Shown here: piece after piece, positions 1 through 7,789 of the stretch
How positions within the stretch are numbered: the stretch's first letter is position 1
How the letters are laid out: every line of letters starts with the position of its first letter
Assembly (NCBI GenBank): GCA_019244185.1
Contig: JAFATB010000023.1
Coordinates: forward strand, 496,001-560,000
DNA: 64,000 nucleotides
Source: Acidobacteriota bacterium
GTDB lineage: Bacteria > Acidobacteriota > Thermoanaerobaculia > Gp7-AA8
Direction: 5' to 3'
The notes under the pieces: generated by a model
Database searches by the model: none
Seen by the model: the letters and a program-made list of their open reading frames with translations, nothing else
What the model was told of the DNA's origin: nothing
Program-made: the position numbers and the translations under genes

Positions 1-442
1 TGTTCGTGGCGAGCACGGCCAGCATCTGATCGCTGATCCTCCTCGCCGCCTCGACGTCGGGGACATCGAACGGCTTCTTGCCCGCTTTGTCGCGCATGTC
101 GATGAAGCCGACCATGCGGCCGCGCCCGAAGAGCGGGGCCACGAGCAGGCGGTCGTTCCCCTGGCGGAAGAGCATCTCCGCGAAGCGCTGATCGGCGCTG
201 AGACCGTTGACGTAGAAGGGGTTGCGCTTGACGGCCATGCGGTCGACGAGATCGTCGTTCGCGCTCACCACGCGCCGGTCGGCGACGTTGTACTGGTAGC
301 TCGTCACGATCTCGAACGTCTTCGCGTTGAGGTCGTGCGTCGACGACAGATACAGCGCGGCCTTCGTTGCCTGCACGTGCTCGACGCAGCCGTAGAGAAT
401 CTGCTTCAGCTGCGCCTCGATCGACTTCACTTCCGGGAGCAT
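1..442 (-). CDS. GAF-domain protein, C-terminus outside window
   Basis: Reading the minus strand from an ATG at 442 gives an open frame of at least 147 residues that runs off the left edge without a stop. It begins MLPEVKSIEAQLKQIL. The pattern of a helix, a region ending ALYLSS, then LLVAPLFGRGRMVGFIDM and a late helix is the fold signature of a GAF sensor domain, which binds small ligands in signalling proteins. The output domain, if any, lies outside the window. It follows the VanZ-like gene on the same strand with a 15-nt gap, so the two are probably co-transcribed. The GAF assignment is by pattern only, and no ligand can be inferred. Confidence 0.6.
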   Translation of the reverse strand, partial: MLPEVKSIEAQLKQILYGCVEHVQATKAALYLSSTHDLNAKTFEIVTSYQYNVADRRVVSANDDLVDRMAVKRNPFYVNGLSADQRFAEMLFRQGNDRLLVAPLFGRGRMVGFIDMRDKAGKKPFDVPDVEAARRISDQMLAVLATN

Positions 443-457
443 GGTGGACGGGACAGA

Positions 458-925
458 TTACTCGAATTCGAAGCGCACGCGCAGCCGTGCATGGCCGAGA
501 CACGCGCCGGCCACCGCACCGATCGTGTTCCAGATGACGTCGTTGATGTCCGCCACGCGCGAAGGGAGGAAGTATTGCCATCCTTCGATCGCGAGAGAAA
601 GGGAAAAACCGATGAGAATCGTGAGGATGTACGTCTGCATCGTCGGCCTCTCCACGCTGTAGAGCAGGATGAACAGAAAGAAGCCGAACGGGAGAAACAG
701 CAGGACGTTGGCGATGATCGGCACGACCAGCACGGCCAGGATGTGCGTCGAGATCGGCCGGGCTTCGACGCGATGGATGAGAAACCGCACGTCGTCGAAG
801 GGAATCGGGTCGAGGTTCGCGTAGCTCTTGCCCGACATCCATACGGTCACCGTCGCGATGACCACGATCGTCGCGAGCAGCAGCAGGACGGTGACGGGAC
901 GGCGGATGACGACTTGCGCGGGCAT
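458..925 (-). CDS. VanZ-like membrane protein
   Basis: The 155-residue protein has about four membrane segments (roughly 10-30, 61-90, 98-116, 130-143). It carries the VanZ family signature: an NVLLFLPFGFFL stretch after the second helix, then EGWQYFLPSRVADINDVIWN with its spaced E, Q, R, D, D and N. VanZ is linked to teicoplanin resistance in enterococci, but most chromosomal homologues have no known role, and I infer only a cell-envelope function. The start at 925 was chosen because the family alignment begins there; the frame stays open upstream into unrelated sequence. It lies upstream of the GAF gene and divergent from the XRE-TIR gene, with 42 nt between the two starts. Confidence 0.75.
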   Translation of the reverse strand: MPAQVVIRRPVTVLLLLATIVVIATVTVWMSGKSYANLDPIPFDDVRFLIHRVEARPISTHILAVLVVPIIANVLLFLPFGFFLFILLYSVERPTMQTYILTILIGFSLSLAIEGWQYFLPSRVADINDVIWNTIGAVAGACLGHARLRVRFEFE

Positions 926-954
926 AGAAGCCGGACGGAACTCGCCCGCTGTTT

Positions 955-960
955 TACCAT
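955..960 (+). promoter_or_regulatory. candidate -10 element of the XRE-TIR gene
   Basis: TACCAT lies 7 nt before the ATG at 968, so transcription would begin at or next to the start codon (leaderless). No convincing -35 is present at 17 nt spacing. The call rests on the same geometry recurring at many genes in this window. Confidence 0.35.
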
Positions 961-967
961 GCTCCTC

Positions 968-1627
968 ATGAACCTCGGCGAACGCGTGCGCATCCGCAGA
1001 GTGGACGCCGGCCTCACGCAGGCGCGCCTCGCGCGCATCGCCGGCGTGAGCCGCCGCCATCTCGCCGCGCTGGAGAAAGGCGCGAACGTTTCCCTCCTGG
1101 TGCTGAAGCGCGTCTCCGACGTCCTCGACGTTTCGCCCGCGACGTTCTTCGCGAGCGACGCGCCGCGCGCGGCGTTCACGCCGCGCTATGCGTCCGTATT
1201 TTTGAGCTACGGCGGTCCCGACGAGGCGGTCGCGCGACGCATCTACGAGGAGCTGACGTTCGCCGGCGTGCGTTGCTTCTTCTTTCCGGTGAGCGCGATT
1301 CCCGGCATCCGCCTCCACCGCACGATGTCCGAGGCCATTCGCCAGTTCGATCGCGTGGTGCTGCTTTGCTCGGAGGCGGGGCTGCAACGTCCGGGCGTCG
1401 CGAACGAGCTCGAACAGGTGCTCGCGCGCGAGGCCGAAGAAGGCGGCGCGGAGCTGATCATTCCGGTGGCGCTCGACGACGTGCTCTTCCCCGCCACCGC
1501 CGCGCGGCATCACGTGCTGGCGCAGATCCGCCAGCGCGTCATTGCCGACTTTCGCAATGCGCTGAGCGACGACGAGGCGTGGCGGCGCGGAATCGATCTG
1601 CTTCTCAAGTCGCTGCGGGAGCGGTGA
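968..1627 (+). CDS. XRE-type HTH protein fused to a TIR domain
   Basis: The 219-residue protein has two parts. Residues about 1-58 form a Cro/CI-type helix-turn-helix (NLGERVRIRRVDAGLTQ, then RLARIAGVSRRHLAALEKG). Residues about 75-215 form a TIR domain: it opens VFLSYGGPDE, has VRCFFFP after the first helix, and RVVLLCSEAG followed by the NELEQVL helix that carries the glutamate expected of NADase-type TIR domains. Bacterial TIR domains act as NAD-consuming or cyclic-nucleotide-making enzymes in antiphage defence, or as scaffolds. No sensor partner (STAND, Thoeris, SAVED) is adjacent. An ATG at 959 is also in frame; 968 is preferred because a -10-like hexamer ends 7 nt before it. Activity is inferred, not shown. 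Confidence 0.7.
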   Translation: MNLGERVRIRRVDAGLTQARLARIAGVSRRHLAALEKGANVSLLVLKRVSDVLDVSPATFFASDAPRAAFTPRYASVFLSYGGPDEAVARRIYEELTFAGVRCFFFPVSAIPGIRLHRTMSEAIRQFDRVVLLCSEAGLQRPGVANELEQVLAREAEEGGAELIIPVALDDVLFPATAARHHVLAQIRQRVIADFRNALSDDEAWRRGIDLLLKSLRER

Positions 1628-1654
1628 CGGCGTGCCCGAGGAAACCGCTGCGCG

Positions 1655-1931
1655 CTACCGCAGCGTGATGGCGTGGCAGACCGTGCACAGCATGGCCGTC
1701 CGAGTCTTGCCGGCGCGCACGAGCGTCCTTCGTTCGCCATGCGGCGGCGCGAACACCAGCCGGCGTACGGACTGCTTCCAGCTCACGAGCGCCCGCCAGC
1801 CGCTGCGCTGCACGCGCACGACGCCGAGGATCACCTCGGCCGCGCAGAGGGGCCTCGGCCCAGTTCGCCCGCAGCTCCGAGAAACCGGCGTTCAGTTCGC
1901 TGCCGCAGAACGGGCACGGCCGCGTCGCCAC
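1655..1931 (-). pseudogene. zinc-ribbon protein (DUF6487-like) split by a one-base frameshift
   Basis: A GTG at 1931 overlaps the stop of the TonB-like gene (TAGTG) and opens MATRPCPFCGSEL, a first zinc knuckle. After about 27 codons that frame runs into arginine-rich nonsense. The next frame continues sensibly from CAAEVILGVVRVQ to AMLCTVCHAITLR and a stop at 1655, giving the second CxxC knuckle. Together they would form a protein of about 91 residues with CxxC at both ends, as in the DUF6487 zinc-ribbon family. The shift falls near a GGGG run at 1849-1852, so an assembly error is as likely as real decay. Function is unknown. Confidence 0.45.
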
Positions 1932-2899
1932 TACGACTGCGGCACCTGCATGTTGTAGTAGAACGTCGCGGTCACGCGCTCGCTCGGCTTCGGGAACTCC
2001 TTCGGGAGCGCGTTGAGCGGGGAGGAGAGCTCGATCGCTTTCTTCGCGGCGTAGTCGTACGGCGGAATCCCGGACGGCCGCACGATCGTGACGTCGGTGA
2101 TGCGGCCGTCGCGCTGGATCGTGAAGCGGATCGAGACGAAGCCCTGCATGCCCGTCTTGAGGATCGGCGGCATGTTGCCGTACCAGTTCACGCGGATGCG
2201 GCTCACCATCGACTGCGCGTAGTCGCCCCAGTCGAACCACGACGTCTCGAACGAGATCGGTCCTTCTTTCGCGAAGCCTTTCTCGCCGCCGAGCTCCGGC
2301 GCGTCGACGCCGTCGCCGCGCGCGCCGCCGGGCGCGATCACTTTGCTCACCTCGCGAATCGCGGTCTTCCAGTCGACGGGCCCGGCCGGCGCGGCCGCGG
2401 CAGCTTTGGTCGGATCCTCGCGATACGTGAGGCCGTCGGGAAGCGGCTGCTGCTGCGCCTGCGGCGCGCTCTGCGTCGGCGGCGCGAGGTTCGGCGACGC
2501 GCTGCGCGGCTGCATGGCCGCGCGCGGGGTAGGAGCGCTCGTCCGCTGCTGCATCGGCGGTGAATAGACGCCGCCGTTCTCGCCGGGCCGCATCGTGGGA
2601 CGATCGCCGGTCGGATGCGGCATGCTCGCCTCGCGGTTCGCGTCGGACGGCGGCGCCTGCAGCGGCTTGCGGTCGATCTGGTGTCCCGGCGCCTCGGTGA
2701 ACTGCTGCGGGTTCTGCTTGATCAGCTCGACGTAGCGCGCGATCGGCACTTCCGCGGCGCGCGGCGCAACGCGCGTCGAACGGATGAACCAGACCACCAG
2801 CAGCGAGTGGACGATCATCGAAACGACGACGGCGATGCTGAGGCCTTTGCCGGTCTTCGGCTCCTCTTCCACAGCAACGAGATCGATCGGGTCGTCCAA
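1931..2899 (-). CDS. TonB-like energy transducer
   Basis: The 322-residue protein has a short cytoplasmic N-terminus, one membrane anchor at about 19-38 (GLSIAVVVSMIVHSLLVVWF), a long proline/glutamine-rich periplasmic linker (about 60-170) and a C-terminal TonB fold. The fold is visible as YAQSMVSRIRVNWY, then GFVSIRFTIQRDGRITDVTI and YDYAAKKAIELSSPLNALP. TonB proteins couple the proton-motive force (through ExbB/ExbD) to outer-membrane transport. No exbBD or TonB-dependent receptor lies in the window, so the partner is unknown. It is divergent from the DUF4013 gene and overlaps the zinc-ribbon remnant by one base. Confidence 0.8.
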   Translation of the reverse strand: MDDPIDLVAVEEEPKTGKGLSIAVVVSMIVHSLLVVWFIRSTRVAPRAAEVPIARYVELIKQNPQQFTEAPGHQIDRKPLQAPPSDANREASMPHPTGDRPTMRPGENGGVYSPPMQQRTSAPTPRAAMQPRSASPNLAPPTQSAPQAQQQPLPDGLTYREDPTKAAAAAPAGPVDWKTAIREVSKVIAPGGARGDGVDAPELGGEKGFAKEGPISFETSWFDWGDYAQSMVSRIRVNWYGNMPPILKTGMQGFVSIRFTIQRDGRITDVTIVRPSGIPPYDYAAKKAIELSSPLNALPKEFPKPSERVTATFYYNMQVPQS

Positions 2900-2959
2900 G
2901 GTTCGCTACAACATTGACGGACCACGTTTCTTCCAAGTTACGAGGTGTACACTCCGGCC

Positions 2960-3715
2960 ATGTCCGACGTGCCGTTCACCCCCGAGCCGCCGTCTCCGGT
3001 GCCCCCTCCGCCGCCTCCGCCCACCGCGCCGGCAACGCAGGAGTTCGACTTCGTCAAGCCGTTCTCGTTCGTCTTCGACGATCCGCGCTGGGTGAACAAG
3101 ATCCTGCTCGGCGGTCTCTTTTATCTCGCCGGGTTTCTGCTCGTCGGCTGGTTCTTCATCCTCGGCTATGTCGCGCAGCTGATGCGCAACGTGATCCTCG
3201 GCCAGCCGCGGCCGCTTCCGGAATGGGACAACCTCAGCGACTACTTCGGCGAAGGCGCGCTGCTCTTCGCCGTCGGCTTCGTCTGGATGCTGCCGATCTT
3301 CGCGCTCGTCGGCATCATCATCGTGCCGGCGATCGTCAGCGGCGCGCTCGACGCGCACCACACCGCGGCGGCGCAGGCGGCGAGCTTCATGACCGCGGGC
3401 GTCACGGCCGTCTTCTCCTGTCTCATGGTGCCGCTCGGTCTGGCCGTCACGGTGTTCCTGCCGGCGTCGTTTCTCTTCGTCGTCGTCGAGCGGCGTTTCG
3501 GCGCGGCGTTCGAGTTCGCGCGCATCTGGGCGTTCATCCGCAACAATCTCGCGAACTATCTCCTGGCCGTCGTCGTGTATCTCATCGCGCGCTTCCTCGC
3601 GGGCTTCGGGATCGCGCTCTGCTGCATCGGCGTCGTCTTCACCGGCTTCTGGTCGTTCCTCATTACCGGCTACGCGTTCGCGCAGACGTATCGACTCGCC
3701 ACGACGCCGCGATGA
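2960..3715 (+). CDS. DUF4013-like multi-pass membrane protein
   Basis: The protein has 251 residues. It starts with a proline-rich cytoplasmic tail (about 5-35) and then FDFVKPFSFVFDDPRWVNKIL, the typical entry to DUF4013 proteins. About five or six hydrophobic segments follow. The family is widespread in bacteria and archaea and has no assigned function. A GTG at 2945 is in frame, but TACACT at 2948-2953 lies 6 nt before the ATG at 2960, so 2960 is chosen. The stop overlaps the start of the DUF2085 gene (ATGA), so the two are translationally coupled. Confidence 0.65.
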   Translation: MSDVPFTPEPPSPVPPPPPPPTAPATQEFDFVKPFSFVFDDPRWVNKILLGGLFYLAGFLLVGWFFILGYVAQLMRNVILGQPRPLPEWDNLSDYFGEGALLFAVGFVWMLPIFALVGIIIVPAIVSGALDAHHTAAAQAASFMTAGVTAVFSCLMVPLGLAVTVFLPASFLFVVVERRFGAAFEFARIWAFIRNNLANYLLAVVVYLIARFLAGFGIALCCIGVVFTGFWSFLITGYAFAQTYRLATTPR

Positions 3716-4173
3716 TGCGACGCGACACGAAGATCGTGTTCGCGCTCGTCGGCGCGGTGCCGGTGTCGATCCTCGCGGCGGCGACGTTGTGCTCGTGGGC
3801 GATCGCGCGCGGCGCGTCGATGCAGTGGCGCTTGCTGTTCCGCATGCTCTGTCACGGCATTCCGCGGCGCTGCTTCGAGCTGTTCGGCGCGCCGATGCCG
3901 ATCTGCGCGCGCTGCACCGGGATCTACATCGGGATGCTCGGCGGGATGTGCGCGTTTTTGCTCCTGCCGGCGGTGCGCGAACGGTTCGCGCGGATCGCTG
4001 CATTCGCGGCCGTGACGCCGCTCGCGATCGACGGTCTGACGCAGCTCGCGGGGCTGCGCGAGAGCGTGAATCCGCTGCGTCTCGCGACCGGTCTCGTCGC
4101 CGGTTTGGCCTTTGGATTCTGGATTTTGACCGCGGTCGAGCATCGCGATGACGCGCTGTTGACCAATCCTTGA
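3712..4173 (+). CDS. DUF2085 membrane protein
   Basis: The 153-residue protein has a first membrane helix at about 8-30, then the family's cysteine signature: LCHGIPRRCFEL followed by PICARCTGIYIG. Further helices and a short tail follow. The conserved Cys/His set suggests metal or thiol chemistry at the membrane, but the family has no proven role. The ATG at 3712 overlaps the upstream stop; an alternative ATG sits at 3715. Its own stop lies inside the -35 of the candidate promoter for the next gene. Confidence 0.75.
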   Translation: MMRRDTKIVFALVGAVPVSILAAATLCSWAIARGASMQWRLLFRMLCHGIPRRCFELFGAPMPICARCTGIYIGMLGGMCAFLLLPAVRERFARIAAFAAVTPLAIDGLTQLAGLRESVNPLRLATGLVAGLAFGFWILTAVEHRDDALLTNP

Positions 4174-4198
4174 CCTGTCAAGATCGCTGGGTTACGCT
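4170..4198 (+). promoter_or_regulatory. candidate sigma-70 promoter of the DUF4388 gene
   Basis: TTGACC (4170-4175) is followed after exactly 17 nt by TACGCT (4193-4198). The ATG at 4217 lies 18 nt further on, giving a leader of about 11 nt. The -35 overlaps the stop of the preceding gene. Confidence 0.45.
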
Positions 4199-4216
4199 TC
4201 AGCGACATCCAACGTC

Positions 4217-5026
4217 ATGGCATTCCAAGGCTCCCTCAAAGAACTGCCGTTGCCCGACATCATCCAGCTGGTGAGCGTGTCGGGAAAAACGGGCAAGTTC
4301 ACGCTCACACGCGACGGAGACCGCGGGTTCATCTACCTGAAAAACGGGCAGATGGTGCACGCCATCGTCGGCGATCTCATCGGCGAGGAAGCGATCTACT
4401 CGCTCGCCATCTGGAACCAGGGCGAGTTCCAGTTCAGCCCCGGTGAAGAGCCCGATCGCCAGACCATCACGAAGTCGAACACGAACCTGCTGATGGAAGC
4501 CGCGCGCCGCCTCGACGAGTGGCGCGTGCTGTCGAAGAAGATCCCGTCGGTCGATCACGTACCCGAGCTCCTCGCGCGCGAGAACCGCCACGAGCAGGTC
4601 ACGCTGAACCCGCACGAGTGGATGCTGATCACGAAGATCGACAGCCACCGTTCCATCGCCGAGATCGGCCGCGCGCTGAACCTCTCCTCGTTCGACGTCG
4701 CGAAAATCCTCTACGGGATGATCACGGGCGAACTGGTCCAGCTAAAAAAAAAAATTGATTTCGGCGACGACCGGGAAAACGGAGAGCTCGTCGACCTTGC
4801 CGCACGCATTCGCGCGGTAGCCGAGGAGTTCATCGGCGACAGCGCGCACAAGACGATCGAGAAACACTTCCTCCACGCCCTCGACTCGATCATGAACGGC
4901 AGCGGCCCCGGCGCCGTCGAGACGATGGTGCAGGAGTTCGAGAAAACCGCGTCGCTTCTGCGCGGCATCGCCGTGACCGAGAAGCTGCGGTCGCGCATCG
5001 CCGAAGTGCGGCAGCTGGCCAGCTGA
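4217..5026 (+). CDS. PATAN/DUF4388 regulatory protein
   Basis: The 269-residue protein starts MAFQGSLKELPLPDIIQLV, the classic opening of the PatA N-terminal (DUF4388) domain, which runs to about residue 90. A second region (about 115-178, HEWMLITKIDSHRSIAEIGR and on) looks like a winged-helix segment found after this domain. The last 90 residues are helical and charged. Such proteins are thought to act as adaptors in two-component or gliding/polarity networks, and here no receiver domain is attached. An 11-A tract at codons 176-180 sits exactly between the middle and C-terminal parts. Transcriptional slippage there would yield a protein lacking the helical tail. Confidence 0.8.
   Translation: MAFQGSLKELPLPDIIQLVSVSGKTGKFTLTRDGDRGFIYLKNGQMVHAIVGDLIGEEAIYSLAIWNQGEFQFSPGEEPDRQTITKSNTNLLMEAARRLDEWRVLSKKIPSVDHVPELLARENRHEQVTLNPHEWMLITKIDSHRSIAEIGRALNLSSFDVAKILYGMITGELVQLKKKIDFGDDRENGELVDLAARIRAVAEEFIGDSAHKTIEKHFLHALDSIMNGSGPGAVETMVQEFEKTASLLRGIAVTEKLRSRIAEVRQLAS
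4744..4754 (+). other. A11 homopolymer, possible transcriptional slippage site
   Basis: Eleven consecutive A residues lie inside the DUF4388 gene (end of codon 176 to start of codon 180). It is an outlier in this GC-rich sequence, where lysine is mostly AAG. Adding one A gives Lys-Lys-Lys-Asn-stop (TGA at 4756-4758). Removing one leads to a stop after about 20 further codons. Confidence 0.5.
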
Positions 5027-5076
5027 CCACACGCGCCCGTTGTTAACCACTAGCCGTCCGGCGGGTTGTATCCGCC

Positions 5077-6690
5077 ATGAGCACGGCTCGCACCCTCGCC
5101 ATCCTCTTCATCGCCTTCACGGTTCGCGCTGACGTGACGGCGACGCTCGACGACTACTTCACGCGCGCCGCCGCGCACGGCTTCTCCGGCTCGGTGCTCG
5201 TCGCGCGCGGCGACGAGATCCTGCTGCGCAAAGGGTACGGACTCGCCGACCGGCGCGCGCGCATCGCCGCGACGCCGCGGACCGCGTACAACATCGCGTC
5301 GCTCGACAAGCAGTTCATCGCCGCGGCGATCCTGAAGCTCGAAGAGAGCGGGAAGCTCGCGACGACCGACACGCTCGCGCGCTTCTTCGACTTCGCTCCC
5401 GACGACAAGAAGAACATCACGCTGCATCAGCTGCTCTCGCACACCTCGGGACTGCCGAACGATTACTGGGACGAGCACGCGGAGCTCTCGCGCGAGCAGT
5501 TCGTGCGCTTCGTGCTCGCCCAGCCGCTCGAGAGCCGCCCCGGAACGGAGTGGAGCTACTCGAACTCCGCGTTCATCGTGCTGGAGCGGATCATCGAGCT
5601 CGCGTCCGGGGTCGCGTACGAGCGCTACCTGCACGACGCGCTCTTCGCGCCGGCCGGCATGGCGTACACCGGCTTTGCGATTCCGAAATTGAAGCCGCAT
5701 CAGGTGGCGCACTACGACTTCTGGACCGTCGACACGAAGTCGCTGCCCGGCGACGTCGCGTTCGACGATCCGCTCCAGCGCCCGCCCGCGCGGCGCGTGC
5801 TCCTCTCCAGCGTCGACGATCTCCGCGCGTGGCACCAGCAACTGCCGTCGCTCCTCGGCCGCGCCTCGCTCGCGAAGCTCTACACGCCGGTGATGAGCGA
5901 CTACGCGTACGGCTGGAACGTCGTGCGGACGACGCGCGGCACGCGGCTCATCCACCACGGCGGCTCCGACACGAACACCGGGATGCTCGTCACGTATCGC
6001 AACTACGCCGACGAAAACGTCTTCTTCGTCATCGCCACGAACAGCATGCAGCCGTCTCTCGTCTCCGATTACATGGCCGCCGACGTCGAGGCGATGCTCT
6101 TCGGCGGCGCGGTCACGTTCCCGCCCGCCGCGCGACCGAACCGCGACGCGCTCGCCGGCAAGTACGGCGCGTACGACGTCGTCGCCGTCGACGGCGGTCC
6201 GCTCGTGCTGCGCACCGAGGATCGCACGGCGATGCTGGAGCTTCGCTTTCCCTCCGCACCGGCGGCGCAGGACGACGCCGCGAACGACCTCGTGCGCGCG
6301 GCGTTCGCCGGCGACTCCGCGACGGTCCAGCGCGCGACGCACGCGGGCGACGCATTCATGCAAACCGTCCGCGAAGGCATCGCGCAGTGGAAGCAGGCGT
6401 ATGGAAACGTCACGAACATTCGCACCGTCGGGCAGCGCACGTTCGTCTTCGAGGCGGAGCCGGAGATCCAGTCGTACGTCCGCGTCGACTTCGAGCGCGG
6501 CGCCGAGATCCTGCGCGTCATCCACACCGGCGCGGGACTGCTACGCCTCGATCGTCTGAAGATGCCGCCGTTCCTCGAAATGGTCCTCGCGCCGGCCGGG
6601 CCGGGGAAGTGGACGACGTGGGACTTCAAGCTCGGCACCGGCGCGATCGTCAGCCGCGACGGCAGCCGGCTCGTGCTTCAGGGACAATGA
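5077..6690 (+). CDS. secreted serine hydrolase, beta-lactamase class C fold
   Basis: The 537-residue protein has a short signal peptide (1-18, ending VRA) and then a class C beta-lactamase-like domain to about residue 345. Catalytic motifs are present: SxxK at S75/K78 (SLDK), YxN at Y161-N163 (YSN), and HGG near residue 300 in place of KTG. A C-terminal region of about 190 residues probably forms a lipocalin-like or beta-rich add-on, as in many family S12 hydrolases. HGG and the add-on suggest a D-aminopeptidase or esterase rather than an antibiotic-degrading enzyme. It is followed closely by a small membrane protein and a sigma factor on the same strand. Confidence 0.8.
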   Translation: MSTARTLAILFIAFTVRADVTATLDDYFTRAAAHGFSGSVLVARGDEILLRKGYGLADRRARIAATPRTAYNIASLDKQFIAAAILKLEESGKLATTDTLARFFDFAPDDKKNITLHQLLSHTSGLPNDYWDEHAELSREQFVRFVLAQPLESRPGTEWSYSNSAFIVLERIIELASGVAYERYLHDALFAPAGMAYTGFAIPKLKPHQVAHYDFWTVDTKSLPGDVAFDDPLQRPPARRVLLSSVDDLRAWHQQLPSLLGRASLAKLYTPVMSDYAYGWNVVRTTRGTRLIHHGGSDTNTGMLVTYRNYADENVFFVIATNSMQPSLVSDYMAADVEAMLFGGAVTFPPAARPNRDALAGKYGAYDVVAVDGGPLVLRTEDRTAMLELRFPSAPAAQDDAANDLVRAAFAGDSATVQRATHAGDAFMQTVREGIAQWKQAYGNVTNIRTVGQRTFVFEAEPEIQSYVRVDFERGAEILRVIHTGAGLLRLDRLKMPPFLEMVLAPAGPGKWTTWDFKLGTGAIVSRDGSRLVLQGQ

Positions 6691-6696
6691 CCGCCC

Positions 6697-7107
6697 ATGC
6701 GCGCGTATCAAGTCGACAATCTGATCGCCATCACCGCGTCGTTCTTCATCGTGCTGACGATCACGCTGATCGTGGTCCGCGCGTGGCGCCGCGCGTTCGA
6801 GGCGCAGCACGAGCTCCGGCGGCAGCTGATCGACCGCATTGCTCCGGACGACCTCGCGCGCATGCTCGAGAGTCCCGACCGCGCGCGCGTGATCGCGGCG
6901 CTCACCGGCAGCGGCGAGGCGTCCGGCGCATCCGGCGCCATCGGCCGCGGCCTCATGCTGCTGCTGATCGGCGCGGCCCTCGGCGTCTCCGCGGCGACGT
7001 CGCACCTTCCTCTCGTCGGGATCGCCGGCATGGTCGCGTTCGCGGCCGGACTCGCGCAGCTGATCGTCGGCGCGCTGATGAAACGCGAACGCGAACGGCA
7101 TTCGTGA
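6697..7107 (+). CDS. small membrane protein of unknown function
   Basis: I do not recognise this 136-residue protein. It has an N-terminal membrane helix (about 8-28, IAITASFFIVLTITLIVV), a charged middle section (30-85) and two further helices (about 88-105 and 108-125), ending in a basic tail. It begins six nucleotides after the hydrolase stop, and its own stop overlaps the GTG start of the sigma-factor gene (GTGA), so it belongs to the hydrolase-sigma operon. Confidence 0.6.
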   Translation: MRAYQVDNLIAITASFFIVLTITLIVVRAWRRAFEAQHELRRQLIDRIAPDDLARMLESPDRARVIAALTGSGEASGASGAIGRGLMLLLIGAALGVSAATSHLPLVGIAGMVAFAAGLAQLIVGALMKRERERHS

Positions 7108-7559
7108 ACGAGCAGGAGCTCGAAGAGCTCTACCGCGCGACGGCGCCACGCCTGCGCCGCTACCTCGGCCGGCTCGTCGATCACGCGGACGATCTGACGC
7201 AGGAGACGTTCTATCGCTATCTGCGCGCCGGCTACACGGCGAGCGGCGAGGATCGAGTGCGCATTCTCTTCACCATCGCCACGAACCTCGCGCGCAATGC
7301 GTGGACACGAACGCGCACGCATGAGGAGTTGCACGAACGAACGCGCGCCGTCGACGCCGATCCGATCGAGCGCATCGATCTCATCGCGGCGCTACGGAAT
7401 CTCTCGCCGCGCGAACGGGCGCTGCTTTGGCTCACGCATGCCGAGGGCTACGAGCATCGCGAGGTTGCGCGCATGATGGGAATGGCACAGGCCAGCGTGC
7501 GCGTCCTGTTGTTTCGCGCGCGCAGGAAGCTCGCGCGGCTCATGGAGCGGGAACGATGA
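7104..7559 (+). CDS. RNA polymerase sigma-70 family (ECF-type) factor
   Basis: The 151-residue protein has region 2 (YRATAPRLRRYLGRLV, then DLTQETFYRYLR) and region 4 (LSPRERALLWLTHAEGYEHREVARMMG, ending in an RRKLARLM helix), with a short linker. This is the layout of an extracytoplasmic-function sigma factor, which redirects RNA polymerase in response to a signal. The GTG start overlaps the upstream stop by the GTGA arrangement. The stop overlaps the ATG of the next gene, a tiny membrane protein that may be its regulator. The regulon is unknown. Confidence 0.8.
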   Translation: MNEQELEELYRATAPRLRRYLGRLVDHADDLTQETFYRYLRAGYTASGEDRVRILFTIATNLARNAWTRTRTHEELHERTRAVDADPIERIDLIAALRNLSPRERALLWLTHAEGYEHREVARMMGMAQASVRVLLFRARRKLARLMERER

Positions 7560-7789
7560 TCGACCTCGACAAAGCATTCGCCGCACTGCCGCCCGCGGAA
7601 GCCGATCCCCGCGACAGCGGCACGGCGCGCGCGATCTGGCTTCGCGCGCGGATGGCTGCAATGGTCGAGGAAGACGCGCGCGCCGTGCGTCTCCGGCGGC
7701 TGCGGTTCGCGAGCGCCGCGCTGTTCGTCACGGCGATGGACGCGATCGCGCTGCTGGTCATCGCGTCGGTATTCACGACGAGCCGTTAA
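7556..7789 (+). CDS. tiny membrane protein, possible sigma-factor partner
   Basis: The 77-residue protein has an amphipathic, charged N-terminal half (about 1-47) and one membrane helix at about 50-70 (FASAALFVTAMDAIALLVIA). It overlaps the sigma-factor stop by ATGA, the arrangement usual for sigma/anti-sigma pairs. No zinc-binding HxxxCxxC anti-sigma motif is present, so an anti-sigma role is inference from context only. Its TAA and the TAA of the convergent arfB gene share the palindrome TTAA at 7786-7789. Confidence 0.55.
   Translation: MIDLDKAFAALPPAEADPRDSGTARAIWLRARMAAMVEEDARAVRLRRLRFASAALFVTAMDAIALLVIASVFTTSR

Noticed and set aside
1605..2936. A single 443-codon frame spanning the TonB-like and zinc-ribbon region
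   Set aside because: It joins pieces of two real genes in the wrong frame for the first; the TonB-like protein is in another frame with a clear anchor and C-terminal domain.
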